Source of the DNA: Chloroflexota bacterium
GTDB lineage: Bacteria; Chloroflexota; Dehalococcoidia; Lucifugimonadales; GCA-2722455
Direction of reading: 5' to 3'
Assembly: GCA_002722455.1 (NCBI GenBank)
Contig: PBMB01000019.1
Span: 51,855 to 115,854 of the forward strand
Length of the DNA stretch: 64,000 bases
The position numbers and the translations under genes are program-made. Shown here in pieces: positions 32,728 through 41,494 of this stretch; position 1 is the first letter of the stretch; every line of letters begins with the position of its first letter. Under the pieces are notes generated by a model that was not told where the DNA came from, searched no databases, and saw nothing but the letters and a program-made list of their open reading frames with translations.

Positions 32728-33381
32728 ATGGCTTCCATAATGGTATTAAACGAAAAAGGTTTTTTAACTGAAACCAAGTTCTATGACCCTATCTCTCCTG
32801 AAATGGTTGGTCAAGTTGTTAATACTCATTATAACGAGAATTTAATTCTTGTTGGTTACACAGAACCTAATAATGAAAATTCAATTCTTCTCTCTGGACA
32901 AGTTCTAACAAAAGAGCAATTGCAAAATCGTATTAACAAATCATACGGTTCGCTACTTAGTTCTATTGCCAGTATTCCAGAAAAAGATTATTTTTTATTA
33001 GACCTAAGATTAACTGGTTGTGATCAGCCTTCATATCTCAGATTGTGTGAAGCAATTCTTTTAGTTACCGATCCTGATTTTGTCTTTAAAAAATCAATAA
33101 CGCACGAGAAACACATTATTAGCTTACTTAATGAGACTAAAATGCTTCTTATTGCGGCTTCTCCATTGTTCTTAGATAAAGACAATAACACTTATGAGCG
33201 TAATTGGTTCTTTTCTGTTAAACGAACCCTATCAGCGATTAGAGATATTGTAGAGTATGAAACGATTGAAGGTTCTGATTATGAGCTAGTCAACTCAATG
33301 ATGAGCAGTTTTAACGCTGTTTTGTTCGGCACTTTTCAGCCCGATAATTCTTACTTTGAAAAAGACGATAAATATTTTTAA
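32728..33381 (+). CDS. hypothetical protein, 217 aa
   Basis: Not recognised. Beta-rich N-terminal 70 residues, then helices. No signal peptide. AAAAGGTTTTGT before the ATG. Confidence 0.7.
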   Translation: MASIMVLNEKGFLTETKFYDPISPEMVGQVVNTHYNENLILVGYTEPNNENSILLSGQVLTKEQLQNRINKSYGSLLSSIASIPEKDYFLLDLRLTGCDQPSYLRLCEAILLVTDPDFVFKKSITHEKHIISLLNETKMLLIAASPLFLDKDNNTYERNWFFSVKRTLSAIRDIVEYETIEGSDYELVNSMMSSFNAVLFGTFQPDNSYFEKDDKYF

Positions 33382-33449
33382 ACCTTGATTTTTTATAATC
33401 TTTTTGTTATCATTTGTTTTATCGAATTGAGGCATTTTAAGGCTATAAC

Positions 33450-33908
33450 ATGAATACTAAAAATCTTTTTCCAAAAGGCATTGTTAAAACGACATTTAGT
33501 TCAAGCGGTGCAATTGTTGTAGACATCCCGAAGAAAATTAAAATGATTAAAGCTTTTCGTTGCCAATTGGATAACTTAGGTTTTATTGTCTCTGGCTCAG
33601 ACGTTATTTCTTCAAGAAAGCCTATCAGTCAACTTATTAATGCTCAAATCAATAAATCTGACAGTAGTTATCAGGAAGACCGAAAATACCACAATGCTAG
33701 ACAAAGCATGTATCGTTATATTCAAAATCCTGAAAAACTTCATAAAGACCATAAGACATTAGGCAATTTCTTTAAAGCGATTGACGAAGTTTACAAAACA
33801 GGTGATTCTAAATCTGCTTCTGCTCATGTTGTTGTTTTAAATCGTATATTTAGAAAAAACAAAGGTGAAGCACTTTATAAAAAAATTGAAGAGCTTAAAG
33901 GCTTTTAA
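33450..33908 (+). CDS. hypothetical basic protein, 152 aa
   Basis: Not recognised. Basic and helical in its C-terminal half (residues about 70-150), beta-rich at the start (VKTTFSSSGAIVVDIPKK). Confidence 0.65.
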   Translation: MNTKNLFPKGIVKTTFSSSGAIVVDIPKKIKMIKAFRCQLDNLGFIVSGSDVISSRKPISQLINAQINKSDSSYQEDRKYHNARQSMYRYIQNPEKLHKDHKTLGNFFKAIDEVYKTGDSKSASAHVVVLNRIFRKNKGEALYKKIEELKGF

Positions 33909-33976
33909 TTCTTGATTTTTAAAACACATTGCCGTAAAATTATTGTTTTACGGTAATACTTTATTTAAGGTTTTCT

Positions 33977-34585
33977 ATGATTGTTTTTAAAAACAAAAAT
34001 GATAAACTCAATCGTCTTAATGAAATGAGACTGCTTACGTTCTCTCTCCAACTATCAGACTATTATATTGGTCAAGAAAATCTTAATCTTGAAATCTCAT
34101 TTGAAGAACTTGCTTTTCATAGTTATGCAATGGTTGGTTTTGATTCAAAAAACGAGACTTTTTGTATTTCTATTAACAACCGTATATTAGATTATTTCTT
34201 TCTTGCACTTCAAGCAGTATCACATGAGTTTATCCATATCAAACAACGTTTGGACGGTAGACTTACACAACCAATGAAACACTTACCCCATATTCTTTGT
34301 TGGCAAGATTCGCCCAACTCGAAGCCTGAGTTTTATCAGAACGTTGATTCAATAGAGAACAATGAGGCTTATTTGAACCTACCTTGGGAAAAAGAAGCAT
34401 TTGCTGAAATGGATAACCTTTGTTATAAGATTCAATCTCAATTCACAGATAAACAACTTAAATTTGGTTTATTCAAGATTTATGATTACTTCTTTAATCA
34501 AAATGATAAAATACTAAATCGTCTAAAAAAAGATTACAATATCACTTTAAGAGAATATCTAAGTCTTTATTCTTTAATTAACTAA
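33977..34585 (+). CDS. putative zinc metallopeptidase-like protein (HEFIH)
   Basis: A 202-residue protein with HEFIH at residues 83-87 (His83, Glu84, His87) in a hydrophobic helix and a downstream LPWEKEAFAEM segment (about 136-145) whose Glu could be the third zinc ligand, as in gluzincins and several phage HExxH proteins. Preceded by a beta strand (TFCISINNRILDYF). No signal peptide. Second such protein in the window, unrelated in sequence to the 11696 product. Confidence 0.5.
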   Translation: MIVFKNKNDKLNRLNEMRLLTFSLQLSDYYIGQENLNLEISFEELAFHSYAMVGFDSKNETFCISINNRILDYFFLALQAVSHEFIHIKQRLDGRLTQPMKHLPHILCWQDSPNSKPEFYQNVDSIENNEAYLNLPWEKEAFAEMDNLCYKIQSQFTDKQLKFGLFKIYDYFFNQNDKILNRLKKDYNITLREYLSLYSLIN

Positions 34586-34606
34586 CCTTGTATAGTGAGA
34601 CATAAT

Positions 34607-35209
34607 ATGATTACTCAACAACAAAATATTAATTTACTTCAATACATTTTCAACAAACTTAAGATAATGCTTCCTGCATCTTATTACATTTCAAAACACA
34701 AAACTATCTTTAAAAAAGTTAAGCATGATTTAAAATATGAAGATATGAGTTGCGAAGAACTAACCACGTTTTCTAAAATCTCTGGATTTTTAAAATCATT
34801 TCAAGAGGCATTAGATGATTATAAAATAAACTATAAAAAAATTGCTTTACAAAAATACATGCAATATTCTTTGTTTGAAATGGAAAGACACGAATACTAT
34901 GATTTCTTTTTTAAAAAATACATTGATTTTGACAAAGAGTATACACTTAAAGAATTTACGGATTTAATGAATAAAGAATCATTTTTGAATATTATTCAAT
35001 TCGAATCTGAAATACGAAAGCTTATACCCGTAGAAACAAAGAATCTGCGAGAAAAACAAAAAGACATTGAAAACTTTAACATTGATTATCTTATTGATAG
35101 TTTCCTAACTTTTGTTGACTCAGAAGGTATTCAAGATAATGTTCGAGTTATGCGAAGAGGAACAGAAGGTTCTGAATCTATTTTTGTTTTCTTAAAGTTT
35201 AACTCTTAG
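34607..35209 (+). CDS. hypothetical protein, 200 aa
   Basis: Not recognised. Helical, Lys/Tyr/Phe-rich. The ATG at 34607 is preferred over an upstream GTG at 34595 because GTGAGA lies 8 nt before it. Ends in TAG. Operon with the 33977 gene (21-nt gap). Confidence 0.65.
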   Translation: MITQQQNINLLQYIFNKLKIMLPASYYISKHKTIFKKVKHDLKYEDMSCEELTTFSKISGFLKSFQEALDDYKINYKKIALQKYMQYSLFEMERHEYYDFFFKKYIDFDKEYTLKEFTDLMNKESFLNIIQFESEIRKLIPVETKNLREKQKDIENFNIDYLIDSFLTFVDSEGIQDNVRVMRRGTEGSESIFVFLKFNS

Positions 35210-35221
35210 TCCTATCAGCTT

Positions 35222-35252
35222 TACAGCGATCCTTTCGTGATCGCTGTTTTAC
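35222..35252 (+). terminator. intrinsic terminator
   Basis: ACAGCGATC / GATCGCTGT hairpin followed by TTTTA. Confidence 0.75.
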
Positions 35253-35311
35253 TTTAAAATACATTAAAATAATTTATTTTACATTTTTATTTAAAAATAA
35301 AGTAAAAAAAC

Positions 35312-35418
35312 TTGTTATTTCCCTTATTTTTGCTATTATAAATACATAGTCAAGAGGGCATTACATTGACTCTTTGACTTAAATAACTAATTTTTGTTTT
35401 TTTGAAAAGGTATGTATT
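35312..35418 (+). promoter_or_regulatory. promoter and conserved leader (CATAGTCAAGAGGGC)
   Basis: TTGTTA at 35312-35317, 16-bp spacer, TATTAT at 35334-35339, then CATAGTCAAGAGGGC at 35345-35359. Confidence 0.7.
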
Positions 35419-35631
35419 ATGAAAAAAGTTATTGAAACCCTAGCTGCAGCAGTAGAGAAAAGCGCAACCGTTGATACTGTTCAAACCCTTTACCCACAAC
35501 TTAGCAATAAAGCAGCCGATATCGTTCTTACTGATGTTATTGATTATTTAAATAAAGAGATTAACCTAGATCAACTAGCAATGTTCCTAATGAATCAAGG
35601 TATTCAAGAAACAGAAAAACAAGTCGCTTAA
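35419..35631 (+). CDS. hypothetical protein, 70 aa
   Basis: Not recognised. A small helical protein, one of the genes with the conserved leader. Ribosome-binding site AAAAGGTATGTATT. Confidence 0.65.
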   Translation: MKKVIETLAAAVEKSATVDTVQTLYPQLSNKAADIVLTDVIDYLNKEINLDQLAMFLMNQGIQETEKQVA

Positions 35632-35649
35632 CTCTAACCTATTTTTAAC

Positions 35650-35684
35650 AAAACCCTTTGCTTTGCAGAGGGTTTTTTTATTGT
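35650..35684 (+). terminator. intrinsic terminator
   Basis: AAAACCCT / AGGGTTTT-type hairpin with internal TTGCTT and T-run. Confidence 0.75.
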
Positions 35685-35738
35685 ATTCTTATTCGTTTTC
35701 GTTTATAATTACTCTATTCCTAACCAAGAGGCTTAAAA

Positions 35739-36005
35739 ATGAAAGCAACAATTTGTCGTATTCCACGAATCGAAATCACCGATCTTCTCAATGCCTTCTC
35801 AGAAGCGACAGGTAAAGATTATGAAGAAATCGAACAAGTCTTTTTTGAGTGTAATATCTATCCACAGAATGGCTTCAAACCTAGTTTCTCAATCAAGAAT
35901 AAGATTCGAGTAACAAAAGAAAATTGTCCTTTCTGGTTAGAGCAAGCCTTTAAAGAGCTTTTCAAGGATAATGACCTTAAAGAACTTATCATTGTTGAAG
36001 ATTAA
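35739..36005 (+). CDS. hypothetical protein, 88 aa
   Basis: Not recognised. Alpha/beta; two Cys (31 and about 66). TATAAT near 35704; start after AAGAGGCTTAAAA. Confidence 0.7.
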   Translation: MKATICRIPRIEITDLLNAFSEATGKDYEEIEQVFFECNIYPQNGFKPSFSIKNKIRVTKENCPFWLEQAFKELFKDNDLKELIIVED

Positions 36006-36077
36006 AATAAATACTTGTTATTTGTTTTAGTCTTTGATATAATTTTTATTCTTTCTTAATCAATAGGTATTTTTTAA

Positions 36078-36572
36078 ATGAAAAACGTTAGTATCTTTCA
36101 GCAACCAAAATTAGAACGCATTACAGAACTTGTAGGTTCAAATTTTCACAGTGATTCAAAGTTTCTTTTTCCAGAAATCTTTGAAATGATTCAAGATACA
36201 AAAGAATTGCTTACTAGTTCTACTGGTGAAGAGGCTTTTAATCTTCAAAATCGTATCCTTGCTTCACTTAATTATTTCGCTAATGAGTACAAAGGTGAAG
36301 TTGACGTATTAATTAGCTTAGAAAAAGAAGATCCTGACGGTTTTCCTGTTCGTGTTATCCAAGATGAATCTTCTCGTGCTCACTTACGAAAACTTATTGA
36401 AGTTTACGTTGCATTCTCTCTTTGTGAAGACGGAATACATGAGGCGTTTTTACCTGCTCTAAAACTCCAAGACACAGAAGACCGCCTTTACAGTAATCCT
36501 GATTGGATGAAAAGAGCATTTGATAACTTTAAATTTATTGGTGTTTACTACCTTGTAGAACGTAAGTATTAA
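36078..36572 (+). CDS. hypothetical acidic protein, 164 aa
   Basis: Not recognised. Helical throughout; no motif seen. Confidence 0.7.
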   Translation: MKNVSIFQQPKLERITELVGSNFHSDSKFLFPEIFEMIQDTKELLTSSTGEEAFNLQNRILASLNYFANEYKGEVDVLISLEKEDPDGFPVRVIQDESSRAHLRKLIEVYVAFSLCEDGIHEAFLPALKLQDTEDRLYSNPDWMKRAFDNFKFIGVYYLVERKY

Positions 36573-36597
36573 TTGATTAATTTTTAAAAATAAACAA

Positions 36598-36634
36598 AAA
36601 AGCCCTAGTTTTTTAGTTAGGGCTTTGTTATAAT
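36598..36634 (+). promoter_or_regulatory. composite terminator-promoter
   Basis: AAAGCCCTA / TAGGGCTTT hairpin; TAGTTT at 36606-36611 as weak -35, 17-bp spacer, TATAAT at 36629-36634. Confidence 0.55.
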
Positions 36635-36670
36635 TGCCCTATCTTAAATAGTAAATGGAACGAACTTGTT

Positions 36671-37192
36671 ATGTCTAAACAAGAAACAAAAAAACAAATC
36701 CCACTTGTCGAACTTGAAAAAAATATTCGTGAAGTGTTTGGCGTATCTGCAATGATTCGAATCACAACCCTTGCTGTATCTGTTGAATATAAAGGTGTTC
36801 AATTTACTGTCAAACCTATGAAAGATACAAAGGTAAAAGCCGAATTTTTAGGTCAAGAAAAAGAACATTCATTGTTAACTATTAAGCAAATTCTTGACGT
36901 AATGAACGACGACGAAGCAGAAATCACTCCTAAAAGCAAGAAAACAGAGTTTAATTTTAGTTTTGAAAATGATTTATCTGCTGTTGCTGTTGTTTATGAA
37001 CGAGAAAATCGAAGTTCTACTGTTATTTATATTCAAAATTCATTTCAAGAAATTTACCTTGAATCAGAATACGAATATATGCTTTCTGAAAAACAGATCG
37101 AAACACTTGTTAAAAAAGGCTTTAAAAAGTGTGAAAATATGAGACACGCACCGTCTAAATATGGTGAAGATATACCAACAATTGAAGATTAA
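36671..37192 (+). CDS. hypothetical protein, 173 aa
   Basis: Not recognised. Lys-rich and beta-rich, ends in a charged tail. Terminator at 37204-37229. Confidence 0.7.
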   Translation: MSKQETKKQIPLVELEKNIREVFGVSAMIRITTLAVSVEYKGVQFTVKPMKDTKVKAEFLGQEKEHSLLTIKQILDVMNDDEAEITPKSKKTEFNFSFENDLSAVAVVYERENRSSTVIYIQNSFQEIYLESEYEYMLSEKQIETLVKKGFKKCENMRHAPSKYGEDIPTIED

Positions 37193-37203
37193 ATATTGTT
37201 TTA

Positions 37204-37229
37204 AAAAGGGCTTTAAGCCCTTTTTTTGT
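37204..37229 (+). terminator. intrinsic terminator
   Basis: AAAGGGCTT / AAGCCCTTT hairpin and T-run. Confidence 0.85.
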
Positions 37230-37289
37230 TGCTTTTTTTATCTTTTCTTGTTAATATACTTTTGTTTAAAAAATCATTCGAGGTTTATC

Positions 37290-37742
37290 ATGAAAATTGG
37301 ACAAAAAGTTTTTACTACATTTTATAATAAAATGAATAGAAAAGGTGTTGTTTGTGGTGAACCTAAAAAAAATGTCTATTCTGAAGATTTTAACGTTACA
37401 GAAGAAACTCAAATCCCTGTTCTTTTTGATTGTGGGACTACTGAAAATATCAACCTTAATTTTCTTATTGCATATGAAGATTGTTCTCAGCTACCAGAAC
37501 AATATATCTTACCCTCGTCACTAAATCTCCAAATTAGAAAATCAGAAATTGAAACAATAAAAGATGCTCAAAAAATTGTCAAACTAGAATCTATATACAG
37601 TGGTGATAATTTACCCAACATTAAAAGAACCTATCAGGGAACTAAAATCCTTTGTGAAAAGTTGTCGGTAGATTTCTTGGAAAAAATCAAGCATCTTGGT
37701 TATGATTTAGCAAATGATGTTTATTCTTTCAATGAAGATTAA
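37290..37742 (+). CDS. hypothetical protein, 150 aa
   Basis: The frame is open from 37161 but that part crosses the terminator; the ATG at 37290 follows CGAGGTTTATC. Starts with a beta-rich module (IGQKVFTTFYNKMNRKGVV) like a small beta barrel. Not recognised. Confidence 0.65.
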   Translation: MKIGQKVFTTFYNKMNRKGVVCGEPKKNVYSEDFNVTEETQIPVLFDCGTTENINLNFLIAYEDCSQLPEQYILPSSLNLQIRKSEIETIKDAQKIVKLESIYSGDNLPNIKRTYQGTKILCEKLSVDFLEKIKHLGYDLANDVYSFNED

Positions 37743-37793
37743 CAATAAATTTTTCTGTTCTAAACATTTATAATTTTTATCCAAGGTGATTTT

Positions 37794-38090
37794 ATGCCAA
37801 AACATAAGCTTTTTTGTTTTAACTGCAGAACTACAAAAAGAACGCTTCAAATTGCTTGCACAAATTATGAATTAAGTCGCCCTTCAAATATTTGTCAGCA
37901 TTGTCATGAAGAAATGTTTCTATCTTACAACTATCCAACTCCTAAAAAAAATGACGATAAAGGTTGGCGAAATCTAGAACGAACTATTTATCGTATCCTT
38001 AGAAAAAATGAAGTTAGTGAAGCTTGGAGCAATACAAACTATGTCAGAAATAAAATGAGAGATGAAGAAATGAAATATCGAACAAAATAA
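37794..38090 (+). CDS. small zinc-finger protein, 98 aa
   Basis: Four Cys in the first 45 residues (FCFNC and ICQHCHEE, about 25 apart) form a zinc site; the rest is basic and helical (residues 55-98). Likely nucleic-acid or protein binding; role unknown. Confidence 0.6.
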   Translation: MPKHKLFCFNCRTTKRTLQIACTNYELSRPSNICQHCHEEMFLSYNYPTPKKNDDKGWRNLERTIYRILRKNEVSEAWSNTNYVRNKMRDEEMKYRTK

Positions 38091-38151
38091 TTGTTTTTTT
38101 CTGTTTTAATTGCTAATATTATTACTCACTTTAAAAATTAAAGGTATCCAA

Positions 38152-38319
38152 ATGAAAACTGTTCAATTTAAAAACATTGCTGTCGGAGACTTTTTCAAAG
38201 AGCAAAATTGTAACGTATGGCAAATGAAAACAAGTAGCACGACTGCTTTGTATCATTCAAATGGTATTACTGGCGAACCACGCTTTAATCCAGAAGAATC
38301 GGTTTTAGTCGAAGCCTAA
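38152..38319 (+). CDS. hypothetical protein, 55 aa
   Basis: Not recognised. Beta-rich; resembles short phage proteins that begin V.FK.I.VGD.F. ATG 38152 after AAAGGTATCCAA; the frame upstream crosses the promoter. Confidence 0.6.
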   Translation: MKTVQFKNIAVGDFFKEQNCNVWQMKTSSTTALYHSNGITGEPRFNPEESVLVEA

Positions 38320-38337
38320 TTTCTCTACTTTAAAGAA

Positions 38338-38371
38338 AAACCTTGCTTTTAAAGCAGGGTTTTTTTATTAT
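38338..38371 (+). promoter_or_regulatory. composite terminator-promoter
   Basis: AACCTTGCTT / AAGCAGGGTT hairpin; TTGCTT at 38343-38348, 17-bp spacer, TATTAT at 38366-38371. Confidence 0.75.
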
Positions 38372-38407
38372 AGATACTCTTGAAAAGCAGCGATAGTGAG
38401 ATTCAAA

Positions 38408-38707
38408 ATGAAAAAACTTAGCCTTGAAAATATTGAACTTCCGACAGGTCCTGATTTTAACTTTAATCCAAAAACAAAAGAACTCATCGAATCAACTCAA
38501 ACTGCACCTATTCGACTAGTTGACGGCACTATCGTTTGTGGTGATAACAGTGGTAACAATCAATATTGGTTTGATTACTATGGTGAACTTCAACATGGCT
38601 GCACTTGGATTCGTGAAGACTTAGAAAAGTGGGCTATTGATAACTTTGGCAAAAATTCATACTGGGAATGGGAAAATCCTGAAATGCTATCTCTGGTTGT
38701 CGATTAA
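38408..38707 (+). CDS. hypothetical acidic protein, 99 aa
   Basis: Not recognised. Trp/Tyr-rich C-terminal half (SYWEWENPEML). ATG 38408 chosen over the upstream GTG at 38396. Confidence 0.65.
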   Translation: MKKLSLENIELPTGPDFNFNPKTKELIESTQTAPIRLVDGTIVCGDNSGNNQYWFDYYGELQHGCTWIREDLEKWAIDNFGKNSYWEWENPEMLSLVVD

Positions 38708-38716
38708 ATCTTTAAC

Positions 38717-38743
38717 AAAGCCTTGCTGCGGCAGGGCTTTGCC
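38717..38743 (+). terminator. terminator-like hairpin
   Basis: AAAGCCTTGC / GCAGGGCTTT stem with a weak T-run (TTTG). Confidence 0.55.
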
Positions 38744-38778
38744 ACTCTAATTTCCTTAAAAATAAAACAAAAAAAGAC

Positions 38779-38868
38779 TTGCTTTTAGAATCAATTTTTT
38801 GTATTATATCTCCATAGTCAAGGGGCAGTTAGCCACCTTAAATTGAAAATCCAAATAGGAATTAAATC
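38779..38868 (+). promoter_or_regulatory. promoter and conserved leader (CATAGTCAAGGGGC)
   Basis: TTGCTT at 38779-38784, 17-bp spacer, TATTAT at 38802-38807, then CATAGTCAAGGGGC at 38813-38826. Confidence 0.75.
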
Positions 38869-39210
38869 ATGAAAAACGTATTCGGCACAGAAAAAACAGT
38901 TCTTAATAATGATCTAACTCTTGTTGAAGCATTGGCACTACTTTCAGGTGACGCAGTGGAGGTTCTTCAAAAGGTTCTTTTGGATATTGACGCAGAAGAT
39001 TTGGCTAAATCGTCTAATCTAGACGCTCGTGGTTCTCGCATCGACAGTGAAGAATTTCAAACTGACGCTATCGAAGAACTTAAAGAAAGCGGTCTAGTCC
39101 TTGTTCACGAAGACAGCACAGAAGACGTTTCTTTTATGTCTACGAACAAAGACGTTTGGTATGCTGCAATCAATGCAAAAGTTTATGAAACATTTGACCT
39201 ATGTCCATAA
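38869..39210 (+). CDS. hypothetical acidic protein, 113 aa
   Basis: Not recognised. Acidic helical protein with less AT-biased codons and the conserved leader. Terminator at 39231-39259. Confidence 0.65.
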   Translation: MKNVFGTEKTVLNNDLTLVEALALLSGDAVEVLQKVLLDIDAEDLAKSSNLDARGSRIDSEEFQTDAIEELKESGLVLVHEDSTEDVSFMSTNKDVWYAAINAKVYETFDLCP

Positions 39211-39230
39211 TCTTTAACTGTAATTAATTT

Positions 39231-39260
39231 AACAAAGCCTCTTGTGAGGCTTTGTTTTTA
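39231..39260 (+). terminator. intrinsic terminator
   Basis: AACAAAGCCTC / GAGGCTTTGTT hairpin followed by TTTTA. Confidence 0.8.
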
Positions 39261-39278
39261 TATTTCTTGGAGAATTTT

Positions 39279-39704
39279 ATGGTTGTTTTTTATATTTTTT
39301 CATTAGGTTTCATTCTTATTTCTCTTTATCTCTTTTCTTTAAGATTTGATCCTATGCAAAAAGAAAAAGACGAAATTAATAAAGGAAAATCAAAAGAAAA
39401 AACAATTGCTCTTTTTGATAAAGCAAACAATGCCCTTTCTGAGAAAGAGAAAGAAATTGCCATAGAAACAATGCGAAAAATTGTATCTAACGAACTAAAA
39501 AGAAATCGTTTATCTGAAACTGTTATTTCTCATGTTAGCTTTCTTTCTAAATTTGAAAATAAAGATGCTTTTATTTATGCCCAATGCAAAACAAGATGTT
39601 TTGAAGAGCATTATCATAAACTTTTTTGTGACCCTCGAATTACTCATTATGATAGGTTTTATCTTAAATTACACCCTACATTCATGAGTTCGTTTCTGGC
39701 TTAA
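39279..39704 (+). CDS. membrane-anchored hypothetical protein, 141 aa
   Basis: One N-terminal transmembrane helix (residues about 2-23) followed by a basic, charged cytoplasmic domain. ATG 39279 after TTGGAGAATTTT. No promoter of its own is obvious behind the 39231 hairpin. Confidence 0.65.
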   Translation: MVVFYIFSLGFILISLYLFSLRFDPMQKEKDEINKGKSKEKTIALFDKANNALSEKEKEIAIETMRKIVSNELKRNRLSETVISHVSFLSKFENKDAFIYAQCKTRCFEEHYHKLFCDPRITHYDRFYLKLHPTFMSSFLA

Positions 39705-39709
39705 CTATC

Positions 39710-39795
39710 TTTGTTCATTTTTTTGTTCAAAAATAATGAACATTAAAATAAAATGAACATTAATAATAAAAGTCACAATACTTTGTAACTTTTAT
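39710..39795. repeat. TGTTCATT/AATGAACA repeats and bidirectional terminator
   Basis: TGTTCATT, then TTGTTCA, then two AATGAACATTAA copies within 50 bp form direct and inverted repeats. An AAAAGT..ACAA / TTGT..ACTTTT hairpin (about 39768-39795) serves as terminator, chiefly for the minus-strand gene ending at 39799. Confidence 0.5.
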
Positions 39796-39798
39796 TTT

Positions 39799-40974
39799 TT
39801 ATCTTACCCAAGTTTTCCAATTATAAAAAGACGCTGTGTTTTGTCTGTATCCACAACTCGGAGAAGTTATTCTATTTTGCCAATTTTTTTCTCCTTGACA
39901 GCCTTCCCTAAACAAATCGTCACTTAGTGTTCTTTCACTACAAGTACCATATATTGTTCCATTTGATTTTATAAATCTCAGACAAGTATGAACACCATAG
40001 ATACCTTTTATTTCATAATCACTTATTTTATGAGTTTGATACCAAGGATTCTGGCTCTCGTCTGAATATGTTAAGCCTGACTCTGTTGTTCCACCATTAG
40101 GTAAATCACACCTTACATGACCACGATAAGCCGTTGTAAAATGACAGTTTTGAAGATTGTAAGGGTTAGAATGTCCACTTCCAGTATAAACTACTTGATA
40201 GCTGCTTATTCCTACTGTTGCCAAGGTTTCACCTGAAACACCAGTGTTTGTAAAACTTGTCATTTTAATATGATTTTTGTATAAGCCAGTCTCACCTTCA
40301 TATATATTTCTTGATTCAGTAAATTCTATTGTCTTTCTGTTATCAACATGAGTCAAAAATGGTGTCTCCATATCAACAAACTTAAATACATCTTCGTAAA
40401 GATGACCATTTGTTTTATCGTAAGCTTCACCATACGCTCTCATTTCTTGATCTGTTGTGTTCTGGTTTATTGTCCCTGAATTTATCAGTGTCCAACCACC
40501 ACCATCATAATCCATGTCACAATATACTTCAAATGGTGTGTCTATTCCTGTTAAATGATAAACACCAGAACCAGTAGAAAAACCGTTGTTGAGAATATCT
40601 TTGCAACTACTTTCTGTATGTGTTCCTTTTGCCGTGTATTTTTGTTCTATTTCTATATCTTTAGTTTCTTCTTTTGTGCTTATTATTTCTTCTGAACCAT
40701 CACCATAAAATCGAGTTTTGGTCATCGTTCTTTTTTCTGTTTGAATACAATCATCGGTTTGTAAAAAATCATGCTGATAATAAATTACATTTGGGTTTAA
40801 TTGAGATACGCAAGAATGAATACTATCTACCGACCATTCTGTATATTCTGTTTTATCAGTAAAGATATCTACATCATAACTAACCTTATCTGATTTTATT
40901 ACCACGTTAAATTCATTTGCATAAGTGATTGACATAAATCCTGTTATTGCCAATATTAATAGACGTTTTTTCAT
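39799..40974 (-). CDS. secreted fibrinogen-like domain protein
   Basis: A 391-residue protein with signal peptide MKKRLLILAITGFMSITYA. Residues about 20-115 are a beta-rich, Thr-rich region. From about 123 a fibrinogen-related C-terminal domain begins: SCKDILNNG, STGSGVYHL, FEVYCDMDYDGGGWTLI, the typical opening of bacterial and animal fibrinogen-like domains, which bind carbohydrates and surface glycans. Later Cys pairs fit disulfide bonding outside the cytoplasm. The frame is open to 41043, but the ATG at 40974 has AAGGAATTTT before it and directly begins the signal peptide. Probably an adhesin or lectin exported by the host cell rather than a virion part. Confidence 0.75.
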   Translation of the reverse strand: MKKRLLILAITGFMSITYANEFNVVIKSDKVSYDVDIFTDKTEYTEWSVDSIHSCVSQLNPNVIYYQHDFLQTDDCIQTEKRTMTKTRFYGDGSEEIISTKEETKDIEIEQKYTAKGTHTESSCKDILNNGFSTGSGVYHLTGIDTPFEVYCDMDYDGGGWTLINSGTINQNTTDQEMRAYGEAYDKTNGHLYEDVFKFVDMETPFLTHVDNRKTIEFTESRNIYEGETGLYKNHIKMTSFTNTGVSGETLATVGISSYQVVYTGSGHSNPYNLQNCHFTTAYRGHVRCDLPNGGTTESGLTYSDESQNPWYQTHKISDYEIKGIYGVHTCLRFIKSNGTIYGTCSERTLSDDLFREGCQGEKNWQNRITSPSCGYRQNTASFYNWKTWVR

Positions 40975-41078
40975 AAAATTCCTTTTTAATACATTCATCT
41001 TTAACATATTACATTTAAAACATAATAAGGCAAGCTTGTTCATTTATTCATTTGTTTATTTTGCTTTAAAAATAAATA

Positions 41079-41106
41079 AAAAAAAACTCCTTTCGGAGTC
41101 TTTTTT
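41079..41106 (-). terminator. intrinsic terminator
   Basis: AAAAAGACTCC, GAAA loop, GGAGTTTTTTT on the minus strand, after the 41105-41494 gene; its last bases overlap that gene's stop. Confidence 0.8.
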
Positions 41107-41494
41107 AATAAATTTTTCCTGATTGCCATAATGAATATATGTATTCGAATGAATCCTTATATTCTTCTTTTTTTATTTTGCCATTTCTATCAAATATCAA
41201 ATTTGATATTTTAAATATTCTTATATTGAAAGAAAGCTCTATTATTCTAATTAATCTTCTTAAAGATTTATTATCAAGATCTTCTTCAAACATTTTTTCA
41301 TATATTTTTTTCAATTTATACTTTTCGAGAACTGGATTAAATACATTAAGTTCGAACAATTCATTGTCACTTCTTCTTCTATATGAATCTATATATTTTA
41401 TTACTTCAAAATTTTTATCTTTAAAATTTTTTTCTTTACATATTGTAAAATGTGATTTCGGTTTCTTAACCGTTCTTGTTTGTAATTCTACCAT
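41105..41494 (-). CDS. hypothetical basic protein, 129 aa
   Basis: Not recognised. Basic and helical, Lys/Arg/Ile-rich. Excellent ribosome-binding site GGAGGTAAC on the minus strand. An equally long frame on the + strand here has no ribosome-binding site and is rejected. The very AT-rich codons (ATA, AGA, AAA) differ from most neighbours. Confidence 0.6.
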   Translation of the reverse strand: MVELQTRTVKKPKSHFTICKEKNFKDKNFEVIKYIDSYRRRSDNELFELNVFNPVLEKYKLKKIYEKMFEEDLDNKSLRRLIRIIELSFNIRIFKISNLIFDRNGKIKKEEYKDSFEYIYSLWQSGKIY

